From Aquidulcibacter sp. (lineage in GTDB: Bacteria > Pseudomonadota > Alphaproteobacteria > Caulobacterales > Aquidulcibacteraceae), in assembly GCA_027532555.1 (NCBI GenBank), contig JAPZTJ010000021.1, forward strand, positions 87,864 to 151,863: a stretch of DNA of 64,000 nt, in the 5' to 3' direction. Every line of letters starts with the position of its first letter. Position 1 is the first letter of the stretch. Both the position numbers and the translations under genes were made by a program. This document shows, one piece after another, positions 24,840 through 32,939 of the stretch. Below the pieces are notes generated by a model. The model had not been told where the DNA came from. It did not search any database and saw nothing but the letters and a program-made list of their open reading frames with translations.

Positions 24840-25954
24840 GACAGCAAATTCTTGCTTTGGGTTGCTGTGGCCTCGCCCTGCTTGTTGGCCCTGCTACTTT
24901 TGCCCAGTCGAGCGGGCCTGCCTTGCGGGTTGTACCGATGGGTGAAGCGCCACCCGCTAAGAAAGCCCCTGCAAAGAAGGCACCAACCCCTGCCGCTAAA
25001 GCGACGGCCCCGAAACCACCGGCGACTAAGGCGGCAGTTGCGACGCGTCCAGCGACGACGCCTACGGTAAGCGGAGCTGTGAAGCTGGCTGCCAAACCTG
25101 TTGCCGCTGTTTCGCCATCAGCCGCGACGGCAGTGAAGCCCGCTGCATCCGCTGCTGCTGCCCCAGCACCTGCAACAACCGCTAAAGTAGCCTTTCCGGC
25201 AGAAGATTGGCGCGTGTTGAATCCGGAAAACGCGCTTATTTATGAGACTACAAAAGGTCGAATCATTGTGGAGCTGGCCCCTGAAATGGCACCAGGCCAC
25301 GTCGCCCGTGTCAAAATGCTGGCGCGCGAAGGCTTCTACAACGGCCTTTCGTTTCACCGCGTCGTGAGTGACTTTATGGCCCAAGGCGGCGATCCGAAGG
25401 GTGATGGCACCGGGGGCTCAGACCAACCTGATTTGCGCGGAGAATTTAACTTCCGTCGCGGTGCTGTGTCTAACTTTGTTCGTGCGGTAGATCGTGGTGG
25501 GGCTACAATTGGCTGGATGGGCACAATTCCTGTCACCTCTCAAACAGATCTATTGATGGAGCGGACCTCTGACAAAAAGGTTGCAGCGTGGGGTAATCAT
25601 TGTTTGGGCGTCGCCAGCATGGCGCGTGGCAATGACGAGAATTCCGCTAACAGCCAATTCTTCTTGATGCGGGCTGCTTATCCGACATTGGATCGTCGCT
25701 ATTCGATTTGGGGTCGCGCTGTTGTTGGGACAGATGTTATTCGGGCCTTTAAAGTAGGTGAGCCCGTTGTTGATCCAGACAAAATGATTTCCGTGCGGGT
25801 TCTGGCGGATGTTCCAGAGGCGGATCGTCCAACGGTCATGGTTCAGCGCACCGATGGGCCCAGCTTCCAAGCCAAGCTCAAAGCCACATTAGAGCAACGC
25901 GGCGCAGCCTTTTCCAACTGTGATCTCGCTCCAGAAGGCCGGATTGCCCGTTAA
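24836..25954 (+). CDS. Periplasmic cyclophilin-type peptidyl-prolyl isomerase with Ala/Pro/Lys linker
   Basis: A 372-residue exported cyclophilin that speeds proline isomerisation in envelope proteins. A signal peptide covers residues 1-23 (ILALGCCGLALLVGPATFAQ). Residues about 35-120 are almost only Ala, Pro, Lys and Thr, with repeats of the type KKAP/APAK, a flexible linker. The isomerase domain spans about 130-320 (FYNGLSFHRVVSDFMAQGGD carries the conserved catalytic Arg, and NSANSQFFLMRA the substrate-binding core). It is larger than a typical PpiA because of the linker and a C-terminal tail. The GTG start at 24836 has an AGGAG site eight bases upstream, and its first bases overlap the coaD stop. 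Confidence 0.9.
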   Translation: MRQQILALGCCGLALLVGPATFAQSSGPALRVVPMGEAPPAKKAPAKKAPTPAAKATAPKPPATKAAVATRPATTPTVSGAVKLAAKPVAAVSPSAATAVKPAASAAAAPAPATTAKVAFPAEDWRVLNPENALIYETTKGRIIVELAPEMAPGHVARVKMLAREGFYNGLSFHRVVSDFMAQGGDPKGDGTGGSDQPDLRGEFNFRRGAVSNFVRAVDRGGATIGWMGTIPVTSQTDLLMERTSDKKVAAWGNHCLGVASMARGNDENSANSQFFLMRAAYPTLDRRYSIWGRAVVGTDVIRAFKVGEPVVDPDKMISVRVLADVPEADRPTVMVQRTDGPSFQAKLKATLEQRGAAFSNCDLAPEGRIAR

Positions 25955-26044
25955 ACCAGAAGGTGATTGCTGACATCAATTAGCGGCCAGGGCTTTGCCG
26001 CGCGTACATCTGCGTCTAGGACGCCTTGCGACATGGAGATTATT

Positions 26045-26515
26045 ATGAGCCAAGACCTCGAAAACACCCTTATTGTAGAACTCAGCACCGGCACGGTTAC
26101 AATTGACCTGCGTCCAGATTTGGCCCCTGGCCATGTGGAGCGCATCAAAGAATTGGCACGTGAAGGCTTTTATGATGGGATTGTGTTCCATCGCGTGATC
26201 GATGGCTTCATGGCCCAAGGTGGCTGCCCCAATGGCAGCGGCATGGGTGGCTCAAAGAAACCTGACCTTAAAGCTGAGTTCAATGCAGAGCCACATGTTG
26301 AAGGTGTCTGCTCGATGGCGCGCACCAATGCACCGCACTCGGCCAATAGCCAGTTTTTCATCTGCTTGGATGATGCCACCTTCCTTGACCGCCAATATAC
26401 GGTTTGGGGCAAGGTTGCTTCGGGCATGGAAGCGGTTCACGCTTTGCCAAAGGGTGAGCCACCACGCGCGCCCGGCAAGATCGTCTCGATGAAAGTCGCA
26501 GCAGACGTCGCCTAA
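26045..26515 (+). CDS. ppiB: Cytoplasmic cyclophilin-type peptidyl-prolyl isomerase
   Basis: A 156-residue single-domain cyclophilin without signal peptide, so probably cytoplasmic. FYDGIVFHRVIDGFMAQGGC carries the catalytic arginine, and HSANSQFFICLDD is the second substrate-binding segment; both align with the neighbouring exported cyclophilin. The ATG at 26045 has a GGAG site six bases upstream. Earlier in-frame starts (25967, 26033) lack good sites. It follows the exported form by 90 bases; the pair probably arose by duplication. Confidence 0.92.
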   Translation: MSQDLENTLIVELSTGTVTIDLRPDLAPGHVERIKELAREGFYDGIVFHRVIDGFMAQGGCPNGSGMGGSKKPDLKAEFNAEPHVEGVCSMARTNAPHSANSQFFICLDDATFLDRQYTVWGKVASGMEAVHALPKGEPPRAPGKIVSMKVAADVA

Positions 26516-26530
26516 GCGAACCCACGATTG

Positions 26531-26564
26531 GTCTAACGGTGCAGCGTCTGCTGGACCGTTAGAC
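26531..26564. terminator. Perfect ten-pair inverted repeat after ppiB
   Basis: GTCTAACGGT (26531-26540) and ACCGTTAGAC (26555-26564) are exact inverted repeats, and the 14 bases between them hold a further four-pair arm (GCAG/CTGC). It lies 15 bases after the ppiB stop. No T run follows, so it may be a terminator, an mRNA-stabilising hairpin or a protein site. The rest of the roughly 300-base gap before queA holds nothing else I can identify. Confidence 0.5.
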
Positions 26565-26819
26565 GTCGACTTCTGACCGCGGCCCAAACCTGCTACACCC
26601 ATGGCTGCCGCATAATCTGTGCACTTACCCCCCGTTCGGAACTCGTGTGATCCGGGGGGGCTGGCCACCGCTTCACTGAAAAAGCCGGGGTGGGCGATGG
26701 CAACTCACTTTCTGTTAGTCAACGAAATCTGACCCAATTGGACCTATTTGGTCCATTGACGACAGACGTAGTGGTCGGATGAGTGGTTTGCCGCCTCAGG
26801 CAGGCCGTTGAGGACGAAA

Positions 26820-27884
26820 ATGCAACTGTCTGAGTTTGACTTTGACCTTCCTGAAGATTTGATCGCTTTGCGGCCAGCCGTTCCGCGCGACAAAGCGCGC
26901 CTTTTGGTGTCTAAGCCTAACCATGGCATTGAGGACGCAATCGTTTCGGCTTTGCCGACCTATTTGCGTTCTGGCGACGTCCTGATTTTCAACGATACGC
27001 GCACCTTGGCGGCCTCCTTAAGGGCTACCCGGGCTCAACGTGGACCAGTTGGTGGGCCGGTTTCGGTTGATATCAATCTGCATCAACGTGTCGATGGCGC
27101 AAGATGGAAAGCTTTCGTGCGCCCGGCAAAGCGTGTCGCTCTAGGCGATGTCTTGATATTCCATGATGATTTCCAAGCCGAGGTGTCTGGGCTTGGCGAA
27201 GCCGGCGAAGTTACGCTCACGTTTTCAAAATCAGGGGTGGATCTCGACCAAGCCATTGCAAAATTTGGTTCCATGCCTTTGCCGCCCTATATTGCGCGCA
27301 AGCGTGCCGTCGATGCCCAAGACGCGCAGGATTATCAGACGGTCTATGCTCGTGCTGAAGGCTCTGTGGCTACGCCAACTGCGGGGCTACACTTTACCCC
27401 CAATCTTCTGAAGTCCTTGGATGAAGCCGGGATTGAGAGTCATTGGGTGACTTTGCATGTCGGGGCAGGGACTTTCTTGCCGGTAAAGGTCGACAACATC
27501 CAAGATCATGTGATGCATTCAGAGACTTATGAAGTCAGCGCGCAGACGGCGGTGGCAGTGGCGCGCGCCAAGGCAGAAGGTCGGCGTGTGATTGCTGTTG
27601 GTACAACAAGCTTGCGGACGCTTGAATCCATTGTCGATCAAGATGGCCAGATCACCTATGGCGGTGGCGATACCTCTATTTTCATTACGCCGGGTTATCG
27701 TTTCAAGGTGGTTGATGGGCTGATCACCAATTTTCACTTGCCAAAATCGACGCTTTTAATGTTGGTCGGTGCTTTGATTGGGATGGAAGCTTTGCGTGAC
27801 GTTTATCGCCATGCCATTGACGCCCGCTACCGCTTTTATTCTTATGGCGACGCGAGTTTGCTTTGGAAAGCACCCACTTCATGA
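26820..27884 (+). CDS. queA: S-adenosylmethionine:tRNA ribosyltransferase-isomerase
   Basis: Adds the cyclopentenediol part to 7-aminomethyl-7-deazaguanine in tRNA during queuosine synthesis, using AdoMet as a ribosyl donor. The 354-residue protein starts with the family hallmark ([20 protein letters not shown], then ARLLV) and contains [20 protein letters not shown] and [17 protein letters not shown], all conserved in QueA. The ATG at 26820 has a GAGGA site six bases upstream. Its stop overlaps the tgt start by four bases (ATGA), so the two queuosine genes are translationally coupled. Confidence 0.95.
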   Translation: MQLSEFDFDLPEDLIALRPAVPRDKARLLVSKPNHGIEDAIVSALPTYLRSGDVLIFNDTRTLAASLRATRAQRGPVGGPVSVDINLHQRVDGARWKAFVRPAKRVALGDVLIFHDDFQAEVSGLGEAGEVTLTFSKSGVDLDQAIAKFGSMPLPPYIARKRAVDAQDAQDYQTVYARAEGSVATPTAGLHFTPNLLKSLDEAGIESHWVTLHVGAGTFLPVKVDNIQDHVMHSETYEVSAQTAVAVARAKAEGRRVIAVGTTSLRTLESIVDQDGQITYGGGDTSIFITPGYRFKVVDGLITNFHLPKSTLLMLVGALIGMEALRDVYRHAIDARYRFYSYGDASLLWKAPTS

Positions 27885-29002
27885 ACTTTACCTTTACTAG
27901 ACACGCAACTGACGGTCTCGCGCGCACTGGCGTGCTGGATACGCCGCGTGGCCAGATCCGAACCCCAGCCTTTATGCCAGTCGGGACTGCAGCCACCGTT
28001 AAAGCCATGAGTGTGGATCAAGTGAAGTCCACGGGCGCGGACATTTTATTGGGTAATACCTATCATTTGATGTTGCGCCCGGGCGGTGAACGTTTGGCCC
28101 GGTTAGGCGGGCTTCATCAGTTCATGGGGTGGGATAAACCGATCTTGACTGATTCGGGCGGGTTCCAAGTCTGGTCACTAGCTGGCTTGCGCAAAATGAG
28201 CGAAGCCGGTGTTGAGTTTCGCAGCCATATCGACGGCTCAAAACATATGCTGACGCCAGAGCGTTCCATTGAATTGCAAGCAGACCTGATTGGGTCAGAT
28301 ATCATTATGCAATTGGATGAATGCACAACGTTTGGCTCTTCCCACGAAGAAGCTTTGGTTTCTCTAGAATTATCTGCCCGCTGGGGAGCAAGGTCCAAAG
28401 AAGCTTTTGGAGGCAGCCGCGCGACCCAAGCCTTGTTCGGGATTGTCCAAGGCTCGATCTTTCCAGACTTGCGCGCGCGATCAGCTGAAGCCCTGAAATC
28501 CATTGGCTTTGATGGCTATGCCATTGGTGGTTTGGCCGTCGGTGAGGGGCATGAGCTGATGTGTCGGACCCTCGATGTAACTGTCCCAGAATTGCCGCAA
28601 GACAAGCCGCGTTACCTGATGGGCGTTGGTAAACCCATTGACCTTCTCGAAGCCGTCGCGCGCGGCGTTGATATGTTCGACTGCGTTTTGCCGACCCGCG
28701 CTGGGCGTCATGGCCAAGCTTGGACATGGGACGGGCCGATCAATATCAAGAACGCCCGATTTGCCGAGGATGCCGACCCGATCGATCCCGAAAGCACATG
28801 CCCTGCCAGCAACAGGTGGTCCAAAGCCTATTTGCATCATTTGTTCAAGGCTGAAGAGATTTTGGGCCAAACCTTATTGTCGTGGCACAATTTGGGCTTT
28901 TACCAGGACTTGATGGCTCATCTGCGGGCTGCAATTGCTGCGGGTACATTTAGCGAAGCCCGCCAGGCATTACGGGTAAGATGGGGTTTTGATCCGGCTT
29001 AG
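27881..29002 (+). CDS. tgt: tRNA-guanine transglycosylase with altered zinc site
   Basis: Exchanges guanine 34 of GUN-anticodon tRNAs for preQ1, in queuosine synthesis just before QueA. The 373-residue protein has the family core: [24 protein letters not shown] with a catalytic Asp, [13 protein letters not shown], and [14 protein letters not shown]. The C-terminal zinc site normally reads CxCxxC followed by a His 26 residues on. Here the positions are Ser305, Cys307 and Ser310, with His336 kept, in a context otherwise close to the family ([11 protein letters not shown]). Each serine codon (AGC) is one base from a cysteine codon (TGC). It could bind zinc poorly or be structurally compensated. 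The 4-base overlap couples it to queA. Confidence 0.94.
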   Translation: MNFTFTRHATDGLARTGVLDTPRGQIRTPAFMPVGTAATVKAMSVDQVKSTGADILLGNTYHLMLRPGGERLARLGGLHQFMGWDKPILTDSGGFQVWSLAGLRKMSEAGVEFRSHIDGSKHMLTPERSIELQADLIGSDIIMQLDECTTFGSSHEEALVSLELSARWGARSKEAFGGSRATQALFGIVQGSIFPDLRARSAEALKSIGFDGYAIGGLAVGEGHELMCRTLDVTVPELPQDKPRYLMGVGKPIDLLEAVARGVDMFDCVLPTRAGRHGQAWTWDGPINIKNARFAEDADPIDPESTCPASNRWSKAYLHHLFKAEEILGQTLLSWHNLGFYQDLMAHLRAAIAAGTFSEARQALRVRWGFDPA

Positions 29003-29039
29003 TTGGCCTAAGTCGACGGGAAATCCGCGCCGATTAAGC

Positions 29040-29633
29040 TCAGCATTTCTTCGAATCAGCCAGACCCCGCAAATAGCCTCGGCGTACCATGCCACGCTGT
29101 TCTGCTTCAGCGTACAAACGGTCGGCCTTTGAGGCCCCTGTCAGCATGCGCACTAGGCCTCGCTGTGGTACCAGCATGGCCCCAACGCCGCGCACGGCCT
29201 CGGTTGCCCCTTCTCGGGCAATATTACCACTTTTGGACGCCATGGAACTGTCATCATGGCCTCCGGCGGCCTCTACGTCTCCTTGAAGCGCGGCGTCTAG
29301 TTGGTGGATTTCATAATGGATCCATTCGCAGCTCTGACCCGTGGGTGGGGCGTACGGATCTCCGATTCGGGCCAAAGCTGCCGGGATTTTCCGCCGTACT
29401 ATGCCGAAATCGCGAAATGGTTGAACCGCGGCATCTGACGCTGCCGCGCGAATGGCCTCGCCACTTTCGTCATCTCCGCTGGTAGCGGCGGAATTAGACG
29501 CGAAGGGCTTTGGCCCGCCTGTGCTGGCACAACCGGTTAGTGCCGTCGCGCTCATGGCTACCAATGCGAAAGCCAAGAACCGAACCTGAAGCAATTTTGC
29601 GCGATTGAGATCGAGTGGCTGGCAATTGACCAT
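29040..29633 (-). CDS. Lipoprotein of unknown function
   Basis: A 197-residue protein that I do not recognise. A lipoprotein signal (about residues 13-34, LLQVRFLAFALVAMSATALT) ends in the lipobox LTGC, so it should be anchored to a membrane by a lipid on that cysteine. The next 30 residues are rich in Ser, Ala, Gly and Asp, a typical lipoprotein linker. The C-terminal half is helical with many Ala and Gly residues and ends in Cys. The ATG at 29633 is chosen because the signal needs to begin near it; the frame stays open further upstream. It converges on tgt. Confidence 0.6.
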   Translation of the reverse strand: MVNCQPLDLNRAKLLQVRFLAFALVAMSATALTGCASTGGPKPFASNSAATSGDDESGEAIRAAASDAAVQPFRDFGIVRRKIPAALARIGDPYAPPTGQSCEWIHYEIHQLDAALQGDVEAAGGHDDSSMASKSGNIAREGATEAVRGVGAMLVPQRGLVRMLTGASKADRLYAEAEQRGMVRRGYLRGLADSKKC

Positions 29634-29886
29634 CAATTTAGTTTCACTTCCGTGCAGCGTGTTCCAAATTGTCCCCACGATGACTTGCCTTGTGGTGACT
29701 AGGTTGGTCAAGCCCAACTTGCACGGAAGACGCTTTGATCTTGAACAATTCTCGATTCGATCAACAATACGGCTAGCGTGCTCATTTGCCTATGAACTTC
29801 ACCTCTAGGCATTGACTGGAGGCAGGCCTGTGCTTATCAGCGCCGCTCACACCCGGACCGCGGAATCGCGATGCCCAATTTTTTGG

Positions 29887-29962
29887 GAGCCTGTAGCTCA
29901 GCCGGTAGAGCAACTGACTTTTAATCAGTAGGTCCCGGGTTCGAACCCCGGCGGGCTCACCA
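29887..29962 (+). tRNA. tRNA-Lys (anticodon TTT)
   Basis: The 76-base sequence folds as a complete cloverleaf. The acceptor GAGCCTG pairs with CGGGCTC, allowing one G-T pair. The D arm is around TAGCTC, the anticodon arm ACTGA/TCAGT encloses the loop CTTTTAA, and the T arm CCGGG/CCCGG encloses TTCGAAC. The discriminator A (29959) is followed by an encoded CCA. The anticodon TTT (29920-29922) reads both lysine codons. Confidence 0.97.
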
Positions 29963-30110
29963 TCTCTCATCTGATACATTTTATGTGTAGTTGTGGTGTT
30001 GTTGTTACGGAACCAAAAGGCTGCATGAGCGCGTGAGGCTCTATTGCAACACTGTTACAGTTAACACGCAAATTTGCCGTTTCGAACATGACTAACTTTT
30101 AAGCAAGTGG

Positions 30111-30138
30111 TTGACCTCTCAATTTCATCGTTTATTAC
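30111..30138 (+). promoter_or_regulatory. Candidate sigma-70 promoter for the OmpA-family gene
   Basis: TTGACC (30111-30116) and TATTAC (30133-30138) stand 16 bases apart, about 50 bases before the gene's start codon. The 227-base gap from the tRNA to this gene holds nothing else clear. Confidence 0.4.
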
Positions 30139-30189
30139 GTTCATGGAGCGCTCAACCGGGCGTTATCGATTTATGAGGGAAATAGACCC

Positions 30190-31338
30190 ATGAAGAGAAT
30201 TTGGCTTTGCGCCTCTGCGGTTATCGCATTGGCAGCCGCGCCAGGCATCGTATCCGCTGATGGTTGGTATGGTAGCGCAGGCACTGGCTACAGCATCGGT
30301 GGCAGCGTTGATATCGATGCTCCTGTAAACCCATCGGGCGTCGGTCAGTCGCCTTATAACATTGGCAAGGGTGCCAAGGGTGACGGCGGCTGGGGCGGAA
30401 ACATTGCTCTAGGCTATGGTTTCGAAAACGGTTTCCGCATTGAAGCACAATTGGCTAAAGGCAACGCTGGTTTCAAAAACAGCGGCGTCGGCGCAACTGT
30501 CGGTAACGTCGGCGTGTGGACTGCTATGGTCAACGGCCTGTATGATTTCAACCGCGATGGCAACATCAACCCATTCATCGGTGCCGGTGTTGGCTTGGCC
30601 CGTGTTGACTTGCTCGCTGGCTCTTTTGACAGTGCAAACGCTTCTAACCCATTGTTGGCTTTGAGCCGCGCTTCGGCTGTCTCGATCAATGACAGTGACA
30701 CCGGCTTTGCTTGGCAGTTGGTTGCCGGCTTGGGCCTGAAGTTGTCTGAGCGTTTGAATGCTGACCTCACCTATACCTACGTCAACGTTGCTGATTTGTC
30801 GTTTGCTGGCACTGGCCGCATTCGTTCGAACGGCATCGGTGGTTCGACCACATCTCCTCTGACTTTGGGCGCTGGTTCGGGTACAAGCGGTTTGCCAGGC
30901 ATTGGTGGCATCGGTTTAGGTCTGCGTTATTCCTTCGCAGCTCCACCACCACCACCACCACCGCCTCCACCACCACCACCACCACCTGTGTGTGACGGTC
31001 GTTCGCTCGTGGTGTACTTCGAGCACGACAAGTCCTTCCTGACTGCGGAAGCGACCAGCGTGCTGGATAACGCGGTGCAAGAGTTGTCGGCACAGACCTG
31101 CAACTATCAGACAGCCTTGATCCAAGGCCATGCTGACTTGTCCGGTAAGCCACAATACAACATTGAGCTCTCTCAGAAGCGTGTTGTTGCGGTTCGTGAA
31201 GCTTTGGTTGCTCGCGGCGTCCCAGGTGATCTGATGACTGGCGAAGCGTTTGGTGAATCCAAGCCAGCCAAGCCAACTGCTGATGGCGTCAAGGAACCCT
31301 TGAACCGTCGCGCAGAAGTGACCTTCACCTTCCAGTGA
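30190..31338 (+). CDS. OmpA-family outer-membrane protein with polyproline linker
   Basis: A 382-residue structural outer-membrane protein. Residues 1-23 are a signal peptide ending in VSA. About 24-250 form an eight-strand barrel (WGGNIALGYGFENGFRIEAQ, then GLGLKLSERLNADLTYTYVN). Fifteen consecutive prolines (about 252-266) join it to an OmpA peptidoglycan-binding domain (about 270-382). That domain carries the binding segment GHADLSGKPQYNIELSQKR, with the Asp that contacts diaminopimelate, and the final NRRAEVTF with the conserved Arg. It ties the outer membrane to the cell wall. A possible promoter precedes it and a strong terminator follows, so it is its own transcript. Its codon use looks like that of a highly expressed gene. 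Confidence 0.93.
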   Translation: MKRIWLCASAVIALAAAPGIVSADGWYGSAGTGYSIGGSVDIDAPVNPSGVGQSPYNIGKGAKGDGGWGGNIALGYGFENGFRIEAQLAKGNAGFKNSGVGATVGNVGVWTAMVNGLYDFNRDGNINPFIGAGVGLARVDLLAGSFDSANASNPLLALSRASAVSINDSDTGFAWQLVAGLGLKLSERLNADLTYTYVNVADLSFAGTGRIRSNGIGGSTTSPLTLGAGSGTSGLPGIGGIGLGLRYSFAAPPPPPPPPPPPPPPPVCDGRSLVVYFEHDKSFLTAEATSVLDNAVQELSAQTCNYQTALIQGHADLSGKPQYNIELSQKRVVAVREALVARGVPGDLMTGEAFGESKPAKPTADGVKEPLNRRAEVTFTFQ

Positions 31339-31359
31339 TTTTAGTCACATTCTAAATAG

Positions 31360-31389
31360 AAGGCCCGGCGAAACCGCCGGGCCTTTTTT
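31360..31389 (+). terminator. Strong rho-independent terminator
   Basis: AAGGCCCGGCG (31360-31370) pairs perfectly with CGCCGGGCCTT (31375-31385) around a four-base loop, followed by a run of Ts. It stands 21 bases after the OmpA-family gene's stop codon. Confidence 0.9.
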
Positions 31390-31489
31390 GTTTGTGCAAG
31401 GACGCTGGAGTCATATCGGCACTTAGCCGATGGCGGGTAGGGTAATTTGAAGGTCGTGACAGAGCAGGCTGGAGCTAATGAATTGCCAT

Positions 31490-32350
31490 TTAATGCTCAG
31501 CGCGGGTGTAGGTACGATCACCTAACTGAATTAGCGTATCGCTAAACAGGGTCTCGGACGGTGCATAGCTTGGGGCGGCTTCAAGTTGCTTATAGAGCGG
31601 TGCGAAATCCTGCGAGGTTGCGCGGAACAAATCATTAAAGTCACTGATTTCGAAATAGGTTTCTTGAAAATCATCGATGCGGTAGCGCGTTTGCATAACG
31701 CGAAGGAGATCAAAACCGAGCCGGTTGGGGGAAGGTGACTCAAGACAGAAGCAGCTTTCAGCAGGGGATGACAAAATGCCCGCGCCATAGATTCTGGGCC
31801 CCGCTGGTGAGGCGATCAGGCCAAATTCAACCGTATACCAATAAAGCCGCGCCAAGGCGTCGAGGTTATTGAGGCTCATGGCCCGCAACCCACCTTGACC
31901 ATAAGCTTGCATGTAATCTGCGAAGACTTGATTGGTCAGCATCGGTACATGGCCGAATATATCGTGAAACACGTCCGGTGCTTCGATGTAATTAAACTCG
32001 GATTCGGAGCGAATGAAATTGCCGGCGGGGAAACGCCGATTTGCTAAATGATCGAAGAAAACGTTGTCAGGGATCAAGCCCGGTACCGCGACAATCGTCC
32101 AGCCGGAAATCGCATGAAGTTGCTTGTTCAGCGCTCCGAATTCAGGGATTCCTTCGCCGTGAAGATCCAGAACCGAGAGCCCATCCATAAATGCATCGCA
32201 GGCGCGGCCAGGCAGAATCTGCATCTGCCGTTCGTGGAGACGTGTCCAACGCTGATGCTCTTCGGACGTATAGGCCGACCAGTTTTGATCTATCGTCCAG
32301 TCCGCAGCGGCATTGGGTGGGGGTGTGCTGTCCATATCTTTGGTATTCAT
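31490..32350 (-). CDS. phhA: Phenylalanine 4-monooxygenase (iron, pterin dependent)
   Basis: Hydroxylates phenylalanine to tyrosine with tetrahydrobiopterin and oxygen, in the cytoplasm. The 286-residue bacterial form lacks a regulatory domain. The iron ligands are His129 and His134 in DVFHDIFGHVPML and Glu175 in WYTVEFG, nine residues before the numbering of the Chromobacterium enzyme. A GAGG ribosome binding site lies eight bases before the ATG. No pterin carbinolamine dehydratase gene is adjacent. It follows hspQ on the same strand by about 100 bases, which may hold its own promoter. Confidence 0.93.
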   Translation of the reverse strand: MNTKDMDSTPPPNAAADWTIDQNWSAYTSEEHQRWTRLHERQMQILPGRACDAFMDGLSVLDLHGEGIPEFGALNKQLHAISGWTIVAVPGLIPDNVFFDHLANRRFPAGNFIRSESEFNYIEAPDVFHDIFGHVPMLTNQVFADYMQAYGQGGLRAMSLNNLDALARLYWYTVEFGLIASPAGPRIYGAGILSSPAESCFCLESPSPNRLGFDLLRVMQTRYRIDDFQETYFEISDFNDLFRATSQDFAPLYKQLEAAPSYAPSETLFSDTLIQLGDRTYTRAEH

Positions 32351-32451
32351 CGCACACCTCTGATTCTGAAACCTCTGCAGGCTTTAGTTTACACCCAAGC
32401 GGAGCGATTCAATAGGCGTACAACTTAAATCCAAACGGATCAAAACGCGCC

Positions 32452-32784
32452 TTAATTGAGCTTTATGTCTGGCTTCCGCATGTAAGACTTACCGTCAAAG
32501 TCCGTAAAGAGTTCTGAAACTGTAGGGTGCTCGACCGGCTCTCCAGACGTGTCAGGCAGTAAGTTTTGTTCCGAAACATAAGCGACGTAATGAGTCTCAT
32601 CATTTTCGGCCAAAAGATGATAAAAGGGCTGATCCTTGCGCGGCCGCAGATTTTCTGGGATCGCCTCCCACCATTCTTCGGTATTGGCGAATTGCGGATC
32701 AACGTCATAAATGACGCCCCGAAATGGAAAGAGCCTGTGGCGAACGATCTCTCCGATTCGAAACTTCGCTGTTTGATTGAACAT
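32452..32784 (-). CDS. hspQ: Heat shock protein HspQ
   Basis: A 110-residue protein of the HspQ/YccV family, first described as a hemimethylated-DNA-binding protein and later shown in enterobacteria to adjust Lon-type proteolysis. Recognised by FRIGEIVRHRLFPFRGVIYD, PFYHLLAENDETHYVAYVSE and the C-terminal VSELFTDFDGKSY. Length and order are standard. An AAAGGAG site lies upstream of the ATG. A possible heat-shock promoter stands 25-60 bases upstream, fitting the family's stress control. Confidence 0.92.
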   Translation of the reverse strand: MFNQTAKFRIGEIVRHRLFPFRGVIYDVDPQFANTEEWWEAIPENLRPRKDQPFYHLLAENDETHYVAYVSEQNLLPDTSGEPVEHPTVSELFTDFDGKSYMRKPDIKLN

Positions 32785-32809
32785 GAGAGGGCGCTCCTTT
32801 CCTGAGTAC

Positions 32810-32841
32810 CAGAGTTATGCACGATTGTTTCGTCGTGCAAG
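32810..32841 (-). promoter_or_regulatory. Candidate RpoH (heat-shock) promoter of hspQ
   Basis: Read on the minus strand, CTTG and CATAACTCTG are separated by 18 bases, about 25 bases before the hspQ start codon. This resembles the alphaproteobacterial heat-shock sigma consensus (CTTG, 17-18 bases, CyTATnTnnG), with two mismatches in the -10 part. Confidence 0.4.
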
Positions 32842-32939
32842 CACCTCTTGTGAAACATGCGCAGAGATTGCCCTTCGCCAATAGGATGTTACGATAGAGG
32901 TAACAAAGCGCTGAGTATCGGCGCATATAGAGGTTTGAT

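Noticed and set aside
24832..25095. Ala/Gly-rich open frame opposite the cyclophilin linker
   Set aside because: Antisense of low-complexity Ala/Pro/Lys codons, no independent support.
30782..31276. Open frame opposite the OmpA-family gene
   Set aside because: Val/Trp-rich run is the antisense of the polyproline codons; no binding site.
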